Below, piece by piece: positions 11,301 through 22,036 of a stretch of 64,000 bases of DNA. A program made the translations under genes and the position numbers. The stretch covers positions 65,161,581-65,225,580 of the forward strand of contig CM059576.1 of the NCBI GenBank assembly GCA_030386875.1. Direction: 5' to 3'. The first letter of the stretch is position 1. Each line of letters starts with the position of its first letter. The stretch comes from Morinoia aosen. Taxonomy: Eukaryota; Arthropoda; Malacostraca; Amphipoda; Talitridae. Under the pieces are notes generated by a model that saw nothing but the letters and a program-made list of their open reading frames with translations, had not been told where the DNA came from and ran no database searches.

Positions 11301-12196
11301 AGGAAGTCAAGTGTTTGTTGTCAAATAAATTCGAAATGAGAGATCTTGGACAAATTTCATGTTTTTTGGGCATTGAATTTGATGTGAAGCATGACTCAAT
11401 TGAGATGAAGCAGTCAAAGTATGTTGAGAAAATTTTGTCAATATTTATGATGTCTGATTGTAAGCCTAAGTCTATTCCATGTGATCCCAGTGCCAACAAG
11501 CTTGATGTAAGCTCTGATTCTAGGAACTTGTGCGATCCAAAACTGTTTCGTGAGATAGTTGGCAGCCTGATCTACTTGATGACTTGTAATAGGCCTGATA
11601 TTTGCTATGTTGTTACATTGCTGTCACAACATTTAACTTTTCCAACAAATGCTAATCTGAATTTGTGTAAATTTGTGTTGAAGTATCTTAAAGGTACTAT
11701 TTCATATGGTTTGAAATTTGTGAAATCCGAGAACCCCGTGCAAATTACTGGTTTCTCTAACTCTGACTGGGGTGGATCCTCTGACCGGAAGAGCATATCA
11801 GGATATGTGTTTAAGTCATCTAGCAACAGTTCACTGATATCTTGTAAGTACAAGAAACAAAATATTGTTGCTCTTTCAAGCTGCGAAGCTGAGTATGTTG
11901 CCCTGACTGATGCTGTGCAGGAGGGAATTTTTCTCAAACAGCTACTATGTGATATGGATGGATATGATGAACCTGTTGAAATTTTTGTAGATAATAAAGT
12001 CGCTATTGACCTAGCCAAAAACCCTGTTCATCATCAACGCTCGAAACATATAGACATAAGATTTCATTTCATTCGAGCAATTATTCAAGACAACAAAGCA
12101 GTTTTGAGCTTTGTTCCTTCAGAGGAAAACATGGCTGACATGTTCACAAAGCCTGTTACTAGACAGTCGTTGCTCAAGTTCAAAGTGTGTGTTTAA
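8282..12196 (+). pseudogene. Copia gag-pol polyprotein, degenerate
   Basis: Domains in order: gag (UBN2-like, from the ATG at 8282); zinc knuckle CYLCGKSGHKKYEF near 8915, where the last Cys is replaced by Phe; protease with DCGA instead of DSGA/DTGA near 9160; GAG-pre-integrase HHCC (WHNILGHCN, then CEIC); integrase core with HSDLAGP, RTDNGTEY and SPHQNGTAER; reverse transcriptase; RNase H ending in DNKVAIDLAKNP and RSKHID. Breaks: frameshift near 9690-9700, TAA at 10363-10365, frameshift near 10635, TAA at 10763-10765. The reverse-transcriptase centre reads WVVD where Copia elements have YVDD, so one catalytic Asp is lost. Downstream, 12197-12491 is non-coding. Confidence 0.93.
8309..8324 (+). 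other. Primer-binding site, initiator-tRNA-Met-fragment type
   Basis: GGTTATGGGCCCAGTA directly abuts the 5' LTR. This is the Copia/1731-style site complementary to an internal part of initiator tRNA-Met rather than its 3' CCA end (established for Copia). It is also within the open gag frame. Confidence 0.75.
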
Positions 12197-12501
12197 TTCT
12201 AAGTTACTGTGTCTGACGACATGTTTCTAGTTTAGCTTTTGTGTACACCAATTGCAAGAAAAGGTAGAACTTTCTTGAGTACAATACTCTTAGCACTATT
12301 GCGGGCTATGCATTATTGAGCGTTTAATTTTTTTTGTATCGTGCTCAGTGTAATCCGTTGATCTACACTGATTATTTTTTTTATGTTGTTTTTCTGCTGT
12401 TCAATGTTCAATGAAAGATCTGAACGTTGAAATGTTAGCTCTAATTGATTACTATGTGAATTGATGCATAGAGGGATGGAATACTTCAGTTGGAGGGGGT
12501 G

Positions 12502-12778
12502 TGTTGAGATCCAACTTCAGCATATATATTTATTATTATAAATGAGTTGTCGCAGTCGCCCATTAAATTGCTTCCGTCCCGTTTTCTATGTTCGTGTGTT
12601 AACCGCCTTCGTAGAGCGATCGAGCTCCTTCTTCTTGTTCTTGCCGCCGTGCTCGACGGACGTACAGTACATGTAGTTCCTAGATTACCAACTGTGTTTT
12701 CTCTACCCCACACTCATACTTATAATCGTTGTCGTACTCCATTATTCCAAGATGGAAAGAGGCCCTTCTGGTCTAACA
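12502..12778 (+). repeat. Copia 3' LTR
   Basis: Second copy of the 277-bp LTR, preceded by the purine tract at 12492-12501 and followed by the AAACA target duplication. Confidence 0.95.
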
Positions 12779-13351
12779 AAACAGCATTCAATTACATAAA
12801 TTTTCCATCATATTACACTTCAACAAAAAATGTTTTTCGCCTTTACTGAAAAGTTACTTATTTTCAAAATTCAAAAAGATAGAAGTCAGAAAGTTTGTAT
12901 GCTAGGAAGAAAAAAAAGACAGTTTTAGAATCCTTGGAACAATTCTAACAAAGTGACATTTCTTGATTTGCCAATTTGTACGTGGTCTTTTTTTTCTGCC
13001 AGTTCAAAACCTAAAAATTTGGTATATTTTAGGTATTGATCAAATATCGCATATCGAAAAAAAATAAAGCTTCAAATAGAAATTCCAGGTCAATCAGTTT
13101 GTTCGCAATATCACGAGGATTCTAAAACTGTCTTTGAATTTGTTCTAGCATAAGAACTTTTTGACTTCTATCTTTCTGAAATATGTACAAAAATTACTCA
13201 AAAAACTTATTTATCAATTTTTTCGAAAAAACTAAGGCCAAATCAAAAAAAGTTTTCCTGCCAAATATGTTTCTCTTTCCAAAATACATATACTGGCTGA
13301 ATTTCAGACCAATCGGATCAACATTCAGGTTTAAGCGGAGGGCCCCCTTAA

Positions 13352-14628
13352 GAACACCGGCTAGCAATTTTTGGTTACCTAACTGGGACCCTTTGAAGGA
13401 ACTTCTGAATTACCGGGACAAATAGAGCAATTTCTAAACTATATGACGAATTATCTTGAAATTAGCACCTTCCAAATCAATGCTCGTGACATGTACAACA
13501 TTTTTATGAACGTTAGTAATTTGTTACGCCCTCGTGGATGGCAGGGAGCGAAGTTCCTATGGCTGCTCAATAGTCGGACGATTATCTTGATAAAAATCAT
13601 TTGGAGCATATTCTAATTCATAAACTATTGCACCGACAAACTTCAAAATTTGTTCTAGTTCAAACATCAATTCTCTATGTTCTGCATCTTAATAACTCAA
13701 CATTCGGATCTATCTTTTCACTCCTACTTATCAACACGTATTGCAAAAATTAATTTTAGAGAATGTTAATATATAAATCTTCACGCAACACTAATTTATG
13801 ATATTTCCTAAGCCAATAATGCTAGCAGAAGTTCAATGGAGTCGGAAACATGAAAAAGAATTATGATACGACGTGGATTCCCATGTGAAAGTATCCTCTA
13901 AGTTTTGCAATCTTTCGTAAGGAATGTAAAAATGAACACAATGAGGTGATGCGCTTATGACAGTCTTGATGAACATTGACATATGAGCTTTGGATCCTCT
14001 GACATCAAGGAATAATGTTGAAAATGTACTAATTCGAATGGTGTAATGATTTGTACTGTTTTTTTTAACGTAGGAGCCCTATCATTTCAATGAGAAATTT
14101 TGCTACTAAGAAAAACTACCCTATCAAGAAAAATTACCCATCAATAAAATTACCCCATCAAAAAAAATCACATCGCTGGAAAGATATGACTTGACTGCCC
14201 CATGTCATTAATATTCAGTGGAAATAGGGACTCAAGATTAGTTTTTGGAAGCTTGTATGAACTCTTTCCAAGGATCTCAGCATCAATCAAAATGTGAAGT
14301 TACTGGGTTGATGTAAGCTTAACAGATGCTGATCATCACCCCAGCATTCAACGGTTGGTTAGAACTTTGAGAGCAAGCAGAAGGAAAGAAAATCAAAGAC
14401 TGGATGTACTCAGCTCTAAAGTTTATTTCTGGCTGCCATTGGAATAGAGAAGAACGGCAGGATCTTGAGTCTGGTGACGGACACGAAGCTTGGCTGGAGA
14501 ATCCCCAGCGAGGTGGCAGAAGTGGCAACCCGGGAGGCACGAGGTGGCGAAGGCAGTGAACAGTTGTTTATGTTGGTGTTCAGTCAAGCCACAGCGTCAG
14601 GTGTTTACGTTTGAAGTTCAGTTAGTGC
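13352..14628. other. Unassigned AT-rich interval
   Basis: No long or domain-bearing frame is seen. About 14090-14175 holds four loose copies of a ~19-bp unit built around ACCC-ATCAA-AAAATT. The segment 14320-14570 is more GC-rich and resembles in style the central LTR segments elsewhere in the window (TTTATTTCTGGC followed by GAG/CGG-rich sequence), possibly an old LTR fragment. That last point is weak. Confidence 0.3.
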
Positions 14629-14890
14629 TTGAATAACAAAATTTCACCATTCATAGCAAGTAATTTTGGCGTTCCTCAAGGTTCAATCATCGGCCCGCTC
14701 CTACTCTCAATTTTCATCATTGATTTCCCTGCTATGCTGGCAAACACAAAAATGTCAATGTATGCTGATGACGTAGAAATTGCCATGACAAGTTCGACAG
14801 CGGATTTGGAAGAAACACAAAGCAACGCTGAAAACCTTCTAAAAATCTGAAATTGTGGTATGACCACAATGGTCTGAAACATGACACGAG
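14629..14890 (+). pseudogene. LINE reverse-transcriptase fragment, sister of the 22-27 kb LINE
   Basis: About 73 codons covering the conserved GVPQGSIIGPLL block and the catalytic YADD box. The protein is very similar to the RT of the minus-strand LINE at 22.0-27.4 kb (same FINDFP-like, TSS-ADL-ET, NAENLL signatures) and is cut off on both sides. It ends in an A/G-rich stretch (14889-14924) that leads into the head of repeat X. Because it keeps both Asp codons of YADD, it shows that the other copy has lost one. Confidence 0.85.
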
Positions 14891-14923
14891 TAAAAGAAAG
14901 AAAGAAAAAAAAAGAAGAAAAAA

Positions 14924-17052
14924 CGTTTATTTCAAAGTTGCCACATGCAACACATGCCAACATATTGGCTTTTAAAAATTTCTCGTAGGTGAACTTGTGA
15001 AAACGCCCTCAGCAATCTGTTTGCACCAATGTAGTGATATCGAACTCCAATTTTATAACAAATATTAAAAAACAAAACAGAACCGTTTATTTCCAAGTTG
15101 CCACATGAGATACATATGCCAACATATTGGCTTTTAAAAGTTCCTTAATATAAGACGTCCTAAAACAAAAGTTCCATAGGAGGAGTATTAATTGACAAAC
15201 AATCCGAGGTGTACAAACAGATAAGCCATACGAGGCATAATAATCGACAAACTATACGAGGTGTGCTAATAGATAAACTATCAGAGGTGTACAAATAGAT
15301 AGACCATACGAGGCATATCAATAGACATAATATACGAGGCGTACTAATAGACAAACCATACGTGGTGTGCTAATAGTCTAACAAAGTTCCATACGAGGAA
15401 TACTAATTGACAAACCATACGAGGTGTACAAATAGATAAGCCATACGAGGCATGATAATAGACAAACTATACGAGGTGTACTAATAGACAAACTATCAGA
15501 AGTATGGAAATAGATAGACCATACGAGGAATATTAATTGACAAAATATACGAGGCGTACTACTAGACAAACCATACGTGCTGTACTAATAGTCTAACAAA
15601 GTTCCATACCAGGAGTACTAATTGACAGACCCTCCGAGGTGTACAAATAGATAACCCATATGAGCATAATAATAGGCAAACTATACGAGGTGTACTAATA
15701 GACAAACTATCAGAGGTGTACAAATAGATAGACCATACGAGGCATATTAATAGACAAAATGTACGAGGCGTACTTATAGACAAACCATACGTGGCGTGCT
15801 AATAGTCTAACTCTTTCAAGGGTAGTTGAATGAGAAATGAAAAATATCATCTCTTGGATATTTTATATCCCAAGAGATTCCGGTGTAGCGTCCTTTGTCT
15901 TTTTCCTACTTCGATAATTTCAACTAAGAACTTGTGAGTTTCGAAGAATTCTTTAGTAGTATTCGAATTATTTATAAGAACATCGAAGTAGGAAAAATAC
16001 AAAAAACGCTATATCAGAGCAGATTGAAACACCATCGTAAATGACAATCAAGTATTGAGAATCAAGTATACACTCAAAAATGAAATGCATGGCTTGTTCG
16101 GCATACAAATATAGAGAAAATTTTTGCACGAGCGCTTCATTTCATTTCTCTGTTTATACTTTTAAGTTCTTCTATTCACAGAAATGTCCTTCGGGGTCGT
16201 GATAGATCGATTTATAAATCATTAAGCCAGCGCAATCAATTTGTTTATTTCTGAAATTTGGTTCAGTGTTAACTGATCGCAGAGCTTTAGGTAAAATGTT
16301 ATGTGTCCTGAGGTTTTGCTTTTTACGCAAAAAGTAGAAATAGAAACCGATATATGTACATGTGCGCATATATGTGTGCGAAACGTGTGCATGTTGTACA
16401 CTGATACATAGACATTTATGTTTGCGTGCGCACACATACATACTCACGCACACACCAACACACATATTCATATATATACGTATTGAAAATGAATATAAGA
16501 AAAATGCTAATAGACATGAAAAATAATCTTGCACTTTCAATATTTAAAATGACAGCCCAAGCTCTGATGAATCGTAAGAAATAACCTGAGGAAAGATAAG
16601 GAATAGAATAAGGACTTCGAAAAACGTATAAATGGAATGGTTTTTTAATTTCCTAAAGGAAATTTTAAGAAAACTCAAGTTACCGCCGAGGAACAACAAC
16701 AACAACAACAAAAACATATATCTTCAATATATCATATCATATATCATATCTTCTCGATATTCTCTGCAACATCATACGGACATGGGTACATGGGATAAAA
16801 TGGAGATTCAGTGTAGGCCAGTTACCACTCATGATTGACAAATATCTACAAAATTTTGGCAGAAATGCGCAAACAAACATATACTCAACATCAAAATTTA
16901 TAGCTTGTACAACATACGGACAGAAAGATAATTTTACCACGATTCATACGCTCAAATTACGATTAATTTCATTAATTGTATCTGTCATTAAACCGATTCA
17001 CAGAGACGTCCACTGGGGAAGTGGGAGATCTATTTTTGAATCATTTCGCTAG
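14924..17052. repeat. Dispersed repeat X, copy 1, with preceding partial head
   Basis: A partial head (14924-14990) is followed by a fuller copy starting near 15066, an A/C-rich run then CGTTTATTTCCAAGTTGCC, and ending ...CATTTCGCTAG at 17052. The order is: unique head, 26-bp satellite array (15171-15815), a segment with hairpins (ATCTCTTGG/CCAAGAGAT near 15850-15885; CCTACTTCGA/TCGAAGTAGG arms near 15904-15985), CA/TA-rich microsatellite (16350-16480), AAC repeats (16685-16710), and a conserved 3' segment. Copy 2 at 19119-20992 has the same order. No ORF with recognisable domains was found. Class unknown. No TSD or TIR is apparent. The CTAG ending would suit a Helitron, but no proper terminal hairpin is seen. 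Confidence 0.65.
15171..15815. repeat. 26-bp satellite in a ~214-bp higher-order array (3 units)
   Basis: The basic unit is 26 bp around YATACGAGGYRTACTAATAG plus ACAAAC, with diverged neighbours. Eight units plus a short AACAAAG-type spacer form a higher-order unit: the recurring GTTCCATA landmark lies near 15171, 15385 and 15601, giving periods of about 214 and 216. The array gives long but meaningless open frames on the minus strand because 3 x 26 is divisible by 3. Confidence 0.85.
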
Positions 17053-17242
17053 TGCATAACAGATGTGTGTGTAAACATTTATGACATCTGTGTGTGACAT
17101 TTTGTAACAACGCAATTAGTAATTTTTCACCAAACAATATTACTGTGAATTCTTCTTTATTTACCACTACAGTTATTATTATGAGTAAACCATATTAGCT
17201 GATTGTATCATTGTCGTCATAATCGTTAAAAACTTATTACCT

Positions 17243-19118
17243 GTTGTATGTGAACTCGTGAAAACGCCCTTAGCAATCTGTTTGCACCAATGTTGTGATA
17301 TTGAACTCCATTATCATTCGCTCATGGACTGAGTTTGTGTGTACTCACGAAATTGCGCTAGATTTTTCTTTTTTTCCACTATTCTCTCTTACTTAATAAG
17401 CTACATTTTAGACGGGAATATCCCTTTAAGCTTTACTCTGTATTTCGTTTTAAGCTCTATAGTACCTAATTCTTCCTGTTTACTTATTTTAAATGCCTGA
17501 TCACCCTGAGATATTCGAGGAAATTGACCCAGATCTCAATCATTTGAACAGAATATATCCAAACCTAAACGACTCTCAAGAGTGTAGGTATACTAATATA
17601 TCGAAATTCAACGAAACCATACGAATAACTGACCGAGATTTCTCACTCCTGCGTTGGAACTGTAGGTCACTCTATCCAAAATTGGAAGAGATACAATGTA
17701 CTATTACTGAACTTAAATATAACCTAGAGGTGATTAGCTTCACCGAAAGCTGGCTAGATGACTCGACTAAAGACATGATTCGATTTGAAAATTATCATAG
17801 TTACTATTTGCTAAGAAAAAACCAGCGGGGCGGAGGCATCAGCACATATATATCTAACCACATAGACTCGAGAACCATAGCAAGTGCAACAATGAATCAG
17901 GATCATATAGAATCACTCTTCGTAGAACTGTCTAGAGATGGTAAACGCATTGTGCTTGGAACGGTGTATAGGCCTCCTACAGCCTGTCCTATATCCTTCC
18001 TGAATGATCTGAATCGTATTATTTTTCAGTTCAACCGGCCCTTATACAATGACATAATAATATGCGGTGACTTCAATTATGAACTATGGAAACATGAAAG
18101 CTATGAACCAATCTCTAATTTCCTAACAACCTTTCAGTCTCAATCCTTCCTTCCGATCATTACAAAGCCTACACGATATTGTGAAGATATTATCTACAAG
18201 ATATTGCCAAGTTACGCTGCTTGACAATATCTTTATGACAGACCCTAGTGATTTTCTTGCTGGAATAATTACTTCTGACTTATCAGATCACTGCCCAGTT
18301 TTTCTTATTAAGAAAAATGTCTATATTGCTTGCACCAAGGCACGGGCTGAAACTTACTCATATCGTAAAATAAACGAATCAAATCTTGAAGAAATGCGCA
18401 CCGTTCTAAAAGAATCAATGCCTACATTGCACATCTCTCAACAAAACAATAATACAACGAGCATTGATGAAGCAGTAGTGAAGTTGACTGAAATTATAAT
18501 GACCGCATACAATCAGTGTTGCCCAATTGTAACTCGTACAGTTACCCCGAAAAATAAACGAAAGCCCTGGATTACTAGAAACATCTCGATAAATATAAAG
18601 AAACGTCAAGCGTACCTAGCCCTCCTTTGCAAAGGGCGAATATCTAGAGAAACATATAACCGATTCAGAAACTACGTAACAAACCAGATAAGAACATCAA
18701 AAAAGAACTACATTACGCTGAAGATTACTCAATTCAAAGCTGACGTTAAAAAGACTTGGCATCTCCTTAACTCTTGCTGTAAACCGAATAATGCCGATAA
18801 AAAGAAAATTGAATATGTTATTCAAGATAATGTAAAATACCATGAGAAGAAAGAAATTGCTAATCTCTTTAACAACTTCTTCGTAAACGTAGGGAAAACT
18901 ATAGCTGATGGTATTCCAAGTGAACCTCCTGATCACCTGGAATTTATGGATCATATTCGAGAGCCCAACTCCTTTTTCTTTACGCTTACAAACCCCTCCG
19001 ATGTTTTTACGTGCATAAACAACATGAAAAATAAATCTAGTCTGTTACGTACGTTTCCGACTAAAGAACTTAAAGTTATTGCTGACATTGTAGCTTCGAT
19101 GATATCAAATATTATTAA
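17243..19118 (+). mobile_element. LINE (CR1/L2-like), 3'-truncated by repeat X
   Basis: A leader (17243-17492) precedes an endonuclease-type ORF that stops abruptly at the A-rich head of repeat X copy 2. A piece of the same leader (AAAACGCCC..AGCAATCTGTTTGCACCAATG, in two shared blocks) also occurs at about 14990-15050, so the leader is itself repeated. Confidence 0.7.
17493..19118 (+). pseudogene. LINE ORF2, endonuclease and linker, reverse transcriptase missing
   Basis: The endonuclease signatures are in order: LLRWNCRSL (~residue 50), FTESWLDD (catalytic Glu), RGGGISTYI, GTVYRPPTA, IICGDFNYE, and, after a frame change, SDLSDHCPVF (terminal Asp-His). The frame breaks at about 18175-18200 at an imperfect 25-bp tandem duplication (CTACACGATATTG / CTACAAGATATTG). 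The second frame then runs through the linker with KPWITRNI and ends where the reverse transcriptase should begin (NNMKNKSS..). The rest is replaced by an A-rich run and repeat X. It may belong to the same type of LINE as 31250-32647. Confidence 0.85.
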
Positions 19119-20992
19119 CAAAAAACAAAAACAAAAAACAAAACCGTTTATTTCCAAGTTGCCACATGAGATACATGCCAACATATTGGCTTTTAAAAGT
19201 TTCTCAATATAGGGCGCCCTAAAACAAAAGTTCCATGCGAGGAGTATTAATTGACAAACCATAAGAGGTGAACAAATAGATAAGCCATACGAGGCATAAT
19301 AATAGACAAACTATACGAGGTGTGCTAATAGATAAACTATCAGAGGTGTACAAATAGATAGACCATACGAGGCATATTAATAGAAATAATGTATGAGGCG
19401 TTCTAATAGACAAACCATACGTGGTGTGCTAATAGTCTAACAAAGTTCCATACGAGGAGTACTAATTGACAAACCATCCGAGGTGCACAAATAGATAAGC
19501 CATACGAGGCATAATAATAGACAAACTATACGAGATGTACTATTAGACATTACTATCATAGGCATACAGATAGATAGACCATACGAGGCATATTAATAGA
19601 AAAAATATACGAGGCGTACTAATAGACAAACCATACGTGGCGTGCTAATAGTCTAACTCTGTCAAGGGTAGTTGAATGAGAAATGAGAAATATTATCTCT
19701 TGGATATTTTATATTCCAAGAGATTCCGGTACAGCGCTTCCTGCCTTTTTCCCACTTCGATAATTTCAACTAGGAACTTGGGAGTTTCGAAGAATTCTGC
19801 AGTAGTTTTCGAATTATTTATATGATTATCGAAGTAGGAAAATACAAAAAACGCTACACCGTACTAGATTGAAACACCACCGTAAATGACAATCAAGTAT
19901 TGAGAAAAAGATAGTCTCGAAATAATTTGTAAAAAACATCGCGCAACACAGCACGCACATTTAGAAATGCGTAAACAAACTTACACTCAAAAATGAAATG
20001 CATGGCTTGCTCGGCATACAAATATAGAGATAATGTTTGCACGAGCGCCTCATTTCATTTGTCTGTTTATACTTTTAATTTTTCTGTTCACAGAAATGCC
20101 TTTCGGGGTCGTGATAGATCGATTTATAAATCAATAAGCAAGCTCAATCAATCTGTTTATTTCTGAAATTTGGTGCAATGTTAACTGATCGCAGAGCTTT
20201 AGGTAAAATGTAAAATGTAATGTGTCTTGAGGTTTTGCATTATGGAAAAAGTAGAAATAGAAACCTATATATGTACATGTGCGCATATATGTGGGCAAAA
20301 CGTGTGTATGTTTACATTGATACATAGACATTTATGTTTGCGTGCGCACACACACATACTCACGCACACACCAACACACATATTCATATATATACGTATT
20401 GAAAATGAATATAAGAAGAATGCTAATAGACATGAAAAATAATCTTGCTCTTTCAATATTTAAAATCACAGCCAAAGCTCTGATGAATCGTAAGAAGGAA
20501 CCTGAGGAAAGATAAGGAATGGAAAAAGGACTTCAAAAAACGTGTAAATGGAATAGTTTTTTTAATTTCCTAAATTAAATTTTAAGAAAACTCAAGTTAC
20601 CGCCGAGGAGCAACAGCAAAAAAAAAAACAAATCATATCTTCAATATATCATATCATATATCATATCTTCTCGATATTCTCTGCAACATCATGCAGACAT
20701 GGGCACATAGGATAAAATGGAGATACAGTGATTGACTGTATTTCCATTTTACAGTGATTGACAACCACTCATGATTGACAAATTTCTACAAAATTTTGGC
20801 AGAAATGTGCAACCAAACATATACTCAACATCAAAATTTATAGCTTGTACAACATACGGGCAGAAAGATAATTTTACCACGATTCATACTCTTAAATTAC
20901 GATTGATTTCATTAATTGTATTTGTCATTAATCTGATTCGCAGAGACGCCCGCTGGGGAAGTGATAGATCTTTTTTTGAATCATTTCGCTAG
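19119..20992. repeat. Dispersed repeat X, copy 2
   Basis: Same head, satellite, hairpins, CA-rich tract and 3' segment (...TGAATCATTTCGCTAG) as copy 1, very similar by eye. The array has two ~214-bp higher-order units instead of three. The copy starts in an (ACAAA)n-like run that directly truncates the LINE ORF to its left. Confidence 0.7.
19230..19655. repeat. 26-bp satellite array within X copy 2 (2 higher-order units)
   Basis: GTTCCAT landmarks at about 19230 and 19444 give a 214-bp period, the same as in copy 1, with eight 26-bp monomers per unit. Confidence 0.85.
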
Positions 20993-21029
20993 TGTAATAA
21001 AATTTATTATACCGGATGATTTTTGTGTA

Positions 21030-21545
21030 AAGAAATGAAATAGAAACATGTATATCAATTTATGTAGATATATATATACCTACACACGTACACACACATA
21101 TTAATATATATACTTATTGAGAATGAAATATAAGAAAAAAATACAGATATAAAATGAAAAGATAGAAACAACCTACCATCTATTACACCGATAATGACAG
21201 TTGAGCTCAGTTCAATCCTAAGAAATTATTCGAAAAAAAATTAAAAAAAATAACTAAAAGGAAAAGAAGACTTCGAAAAACGTAAAATGAACTGGGATTT
21301 AGTTTCTTCATAGAAATTTTTAAGAAAAGTCAGGTTACAGTCAAGAAACAACACAACTCTTCAGCATTTTACGGACATGTGTACATGGGATAAAATGGAG
21401 TAACATTGTAGCCGGATATCACATCTGAGTGGAGAATATTTACAAAATTTGGCACATATAGGTATATTAAGCAATGGTCCAAAAATAATAATTTTGATTA
21501 CAAAAGTTAACAGTTTTTTACGATTTTAAAGTTTAGCGCTAGTGT
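21030..21545. repeat. Diverged partial copy of repeat X (3' half only)
   Basis: It follows the 3' half of X in order: TA/CA tract, TTATTGAGAATGAA, GACTTCGAAAAACGT, a TTTAAGAAAA-TCA-GTTAC block, CGGACATG-GTACATGGGATAAAATGGAG, and an end at ...GCGCTAGTG. It lacks the satellite. A fainter echo may continue to about 22000. Confidence 0.5.
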
Positions 21546-22036
21546 GCACTGAACGCACGGAAAAATATAAAAAGACTAAATGAAAATACTTATATTACCC
21601 CCTCCCCCCAGCTCAGCCGAAATCGATTGAAAACATCTTCAAGAATGATTTTGAAATAGCGAGACAACGATAGCCAAAATTTAATTCATTATAAACTTTG
21701 CACAACCCTCACATCTATAAACCTGTATATTGGTGTACACACAAAATGTATTTCAGAGTATGTTTTCCATACGGATGTTAAATATTAATACAGAAAAGAG
21801 AAAAAAATAATGACAAAATAAAGATGAGGAAATAACCCTAATTATGGAAAAAACGTTCGTTCTGCTGTATAGAACTCTCGGCTGGGGTGCTCATTATTGT
21901 CGACAGAAATAGTTAAGATGAATGTACGAATGGCTTAGCAAACGTAAAATGAAATAGTTTCTAATTTTCTACCAGAAATTTCAGGAAAATTAAAATTTCT
22001 GGTAAATGGGAAATTCACACCGAAATGCTGCAGGCC
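21546..22036. other. Unassigned, probably LINE 3' UTR and old repeat X remnant
   Basis: AT-rich and without a usable frame. The part next to 22037 would be the 3' UTR of the minus-strand LINE. No poly(A)-derived T-run marks the LINE end. Confidence 0.3.

Larger units (their letters stand above)
8032..12778 (+). mobile_element. Copia-type LTR retrotransposon, complete structure, inactive
   Basis: Two 277-bp LTRs (8032-8308, 12502-12778) are flanked by the perfect 5-bp duplication AAACA (8027-8031 and 12779-12783). A primer-binding site follows the left LTR and a purine tract (GGAGGGGGTG, 12492-12501) precedes the right one. The internal region has Copia order: gag, protease, integrase, reverse transcriptase, RNase H. 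By eye the LTRs differ at only about eight positions, roughly 97% identity, so insertion was fairly recent. Even so, pol carries two frameshifts, two stops and a destroyed catalytic motif. It is inserted in TTAA element A. Confidence 0.95.
6892..13347. mobile_element. TTAA-flanked DNA transposon A (non-autonomous), interrupted by Copia
   Basis: TTAA lies at both borders (6888-6891 and 13348-13351), and the ends form a perfect 12-bp inverted repeat, GGGGGCCCTCCG. TTAA target choice is known for piggyBac and Sola3-type elements, and the superfamily cannot be decided from termini alone. Sequence just inside the left end (a block around 6925-6985) and around 12780-12830 closely matches element B at 54195-55291. 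Removing the nested Copia (8032-12778 plus one AAACA) leaves about 1.7 kb with no transposase. Compared with B it carries extra sequence at about 7190-7750. Confidence 0.7.

Noticed and set aside
15160..15783. Several minus-strand open frames with repeating SISTPRIVCLL-type peptides
   Set aside because: They are the translation of the 26-bp satellite. Three monomers equal 26 codons, so the frame stays open without coding meaning.
15171..15815. CRISPR-like repeated array
   Set aside because: Repeats are contiguous and degenerate with no unique spacers, and the genome is eukaryotic. It is satellite DNA.
17049..17053. Helitron 3' end (CTAG before T) for repeat X
   Set aside because: The required 16-20-bp hairpin just upstream is missing, and the other end does not begin with TC in a clear way.
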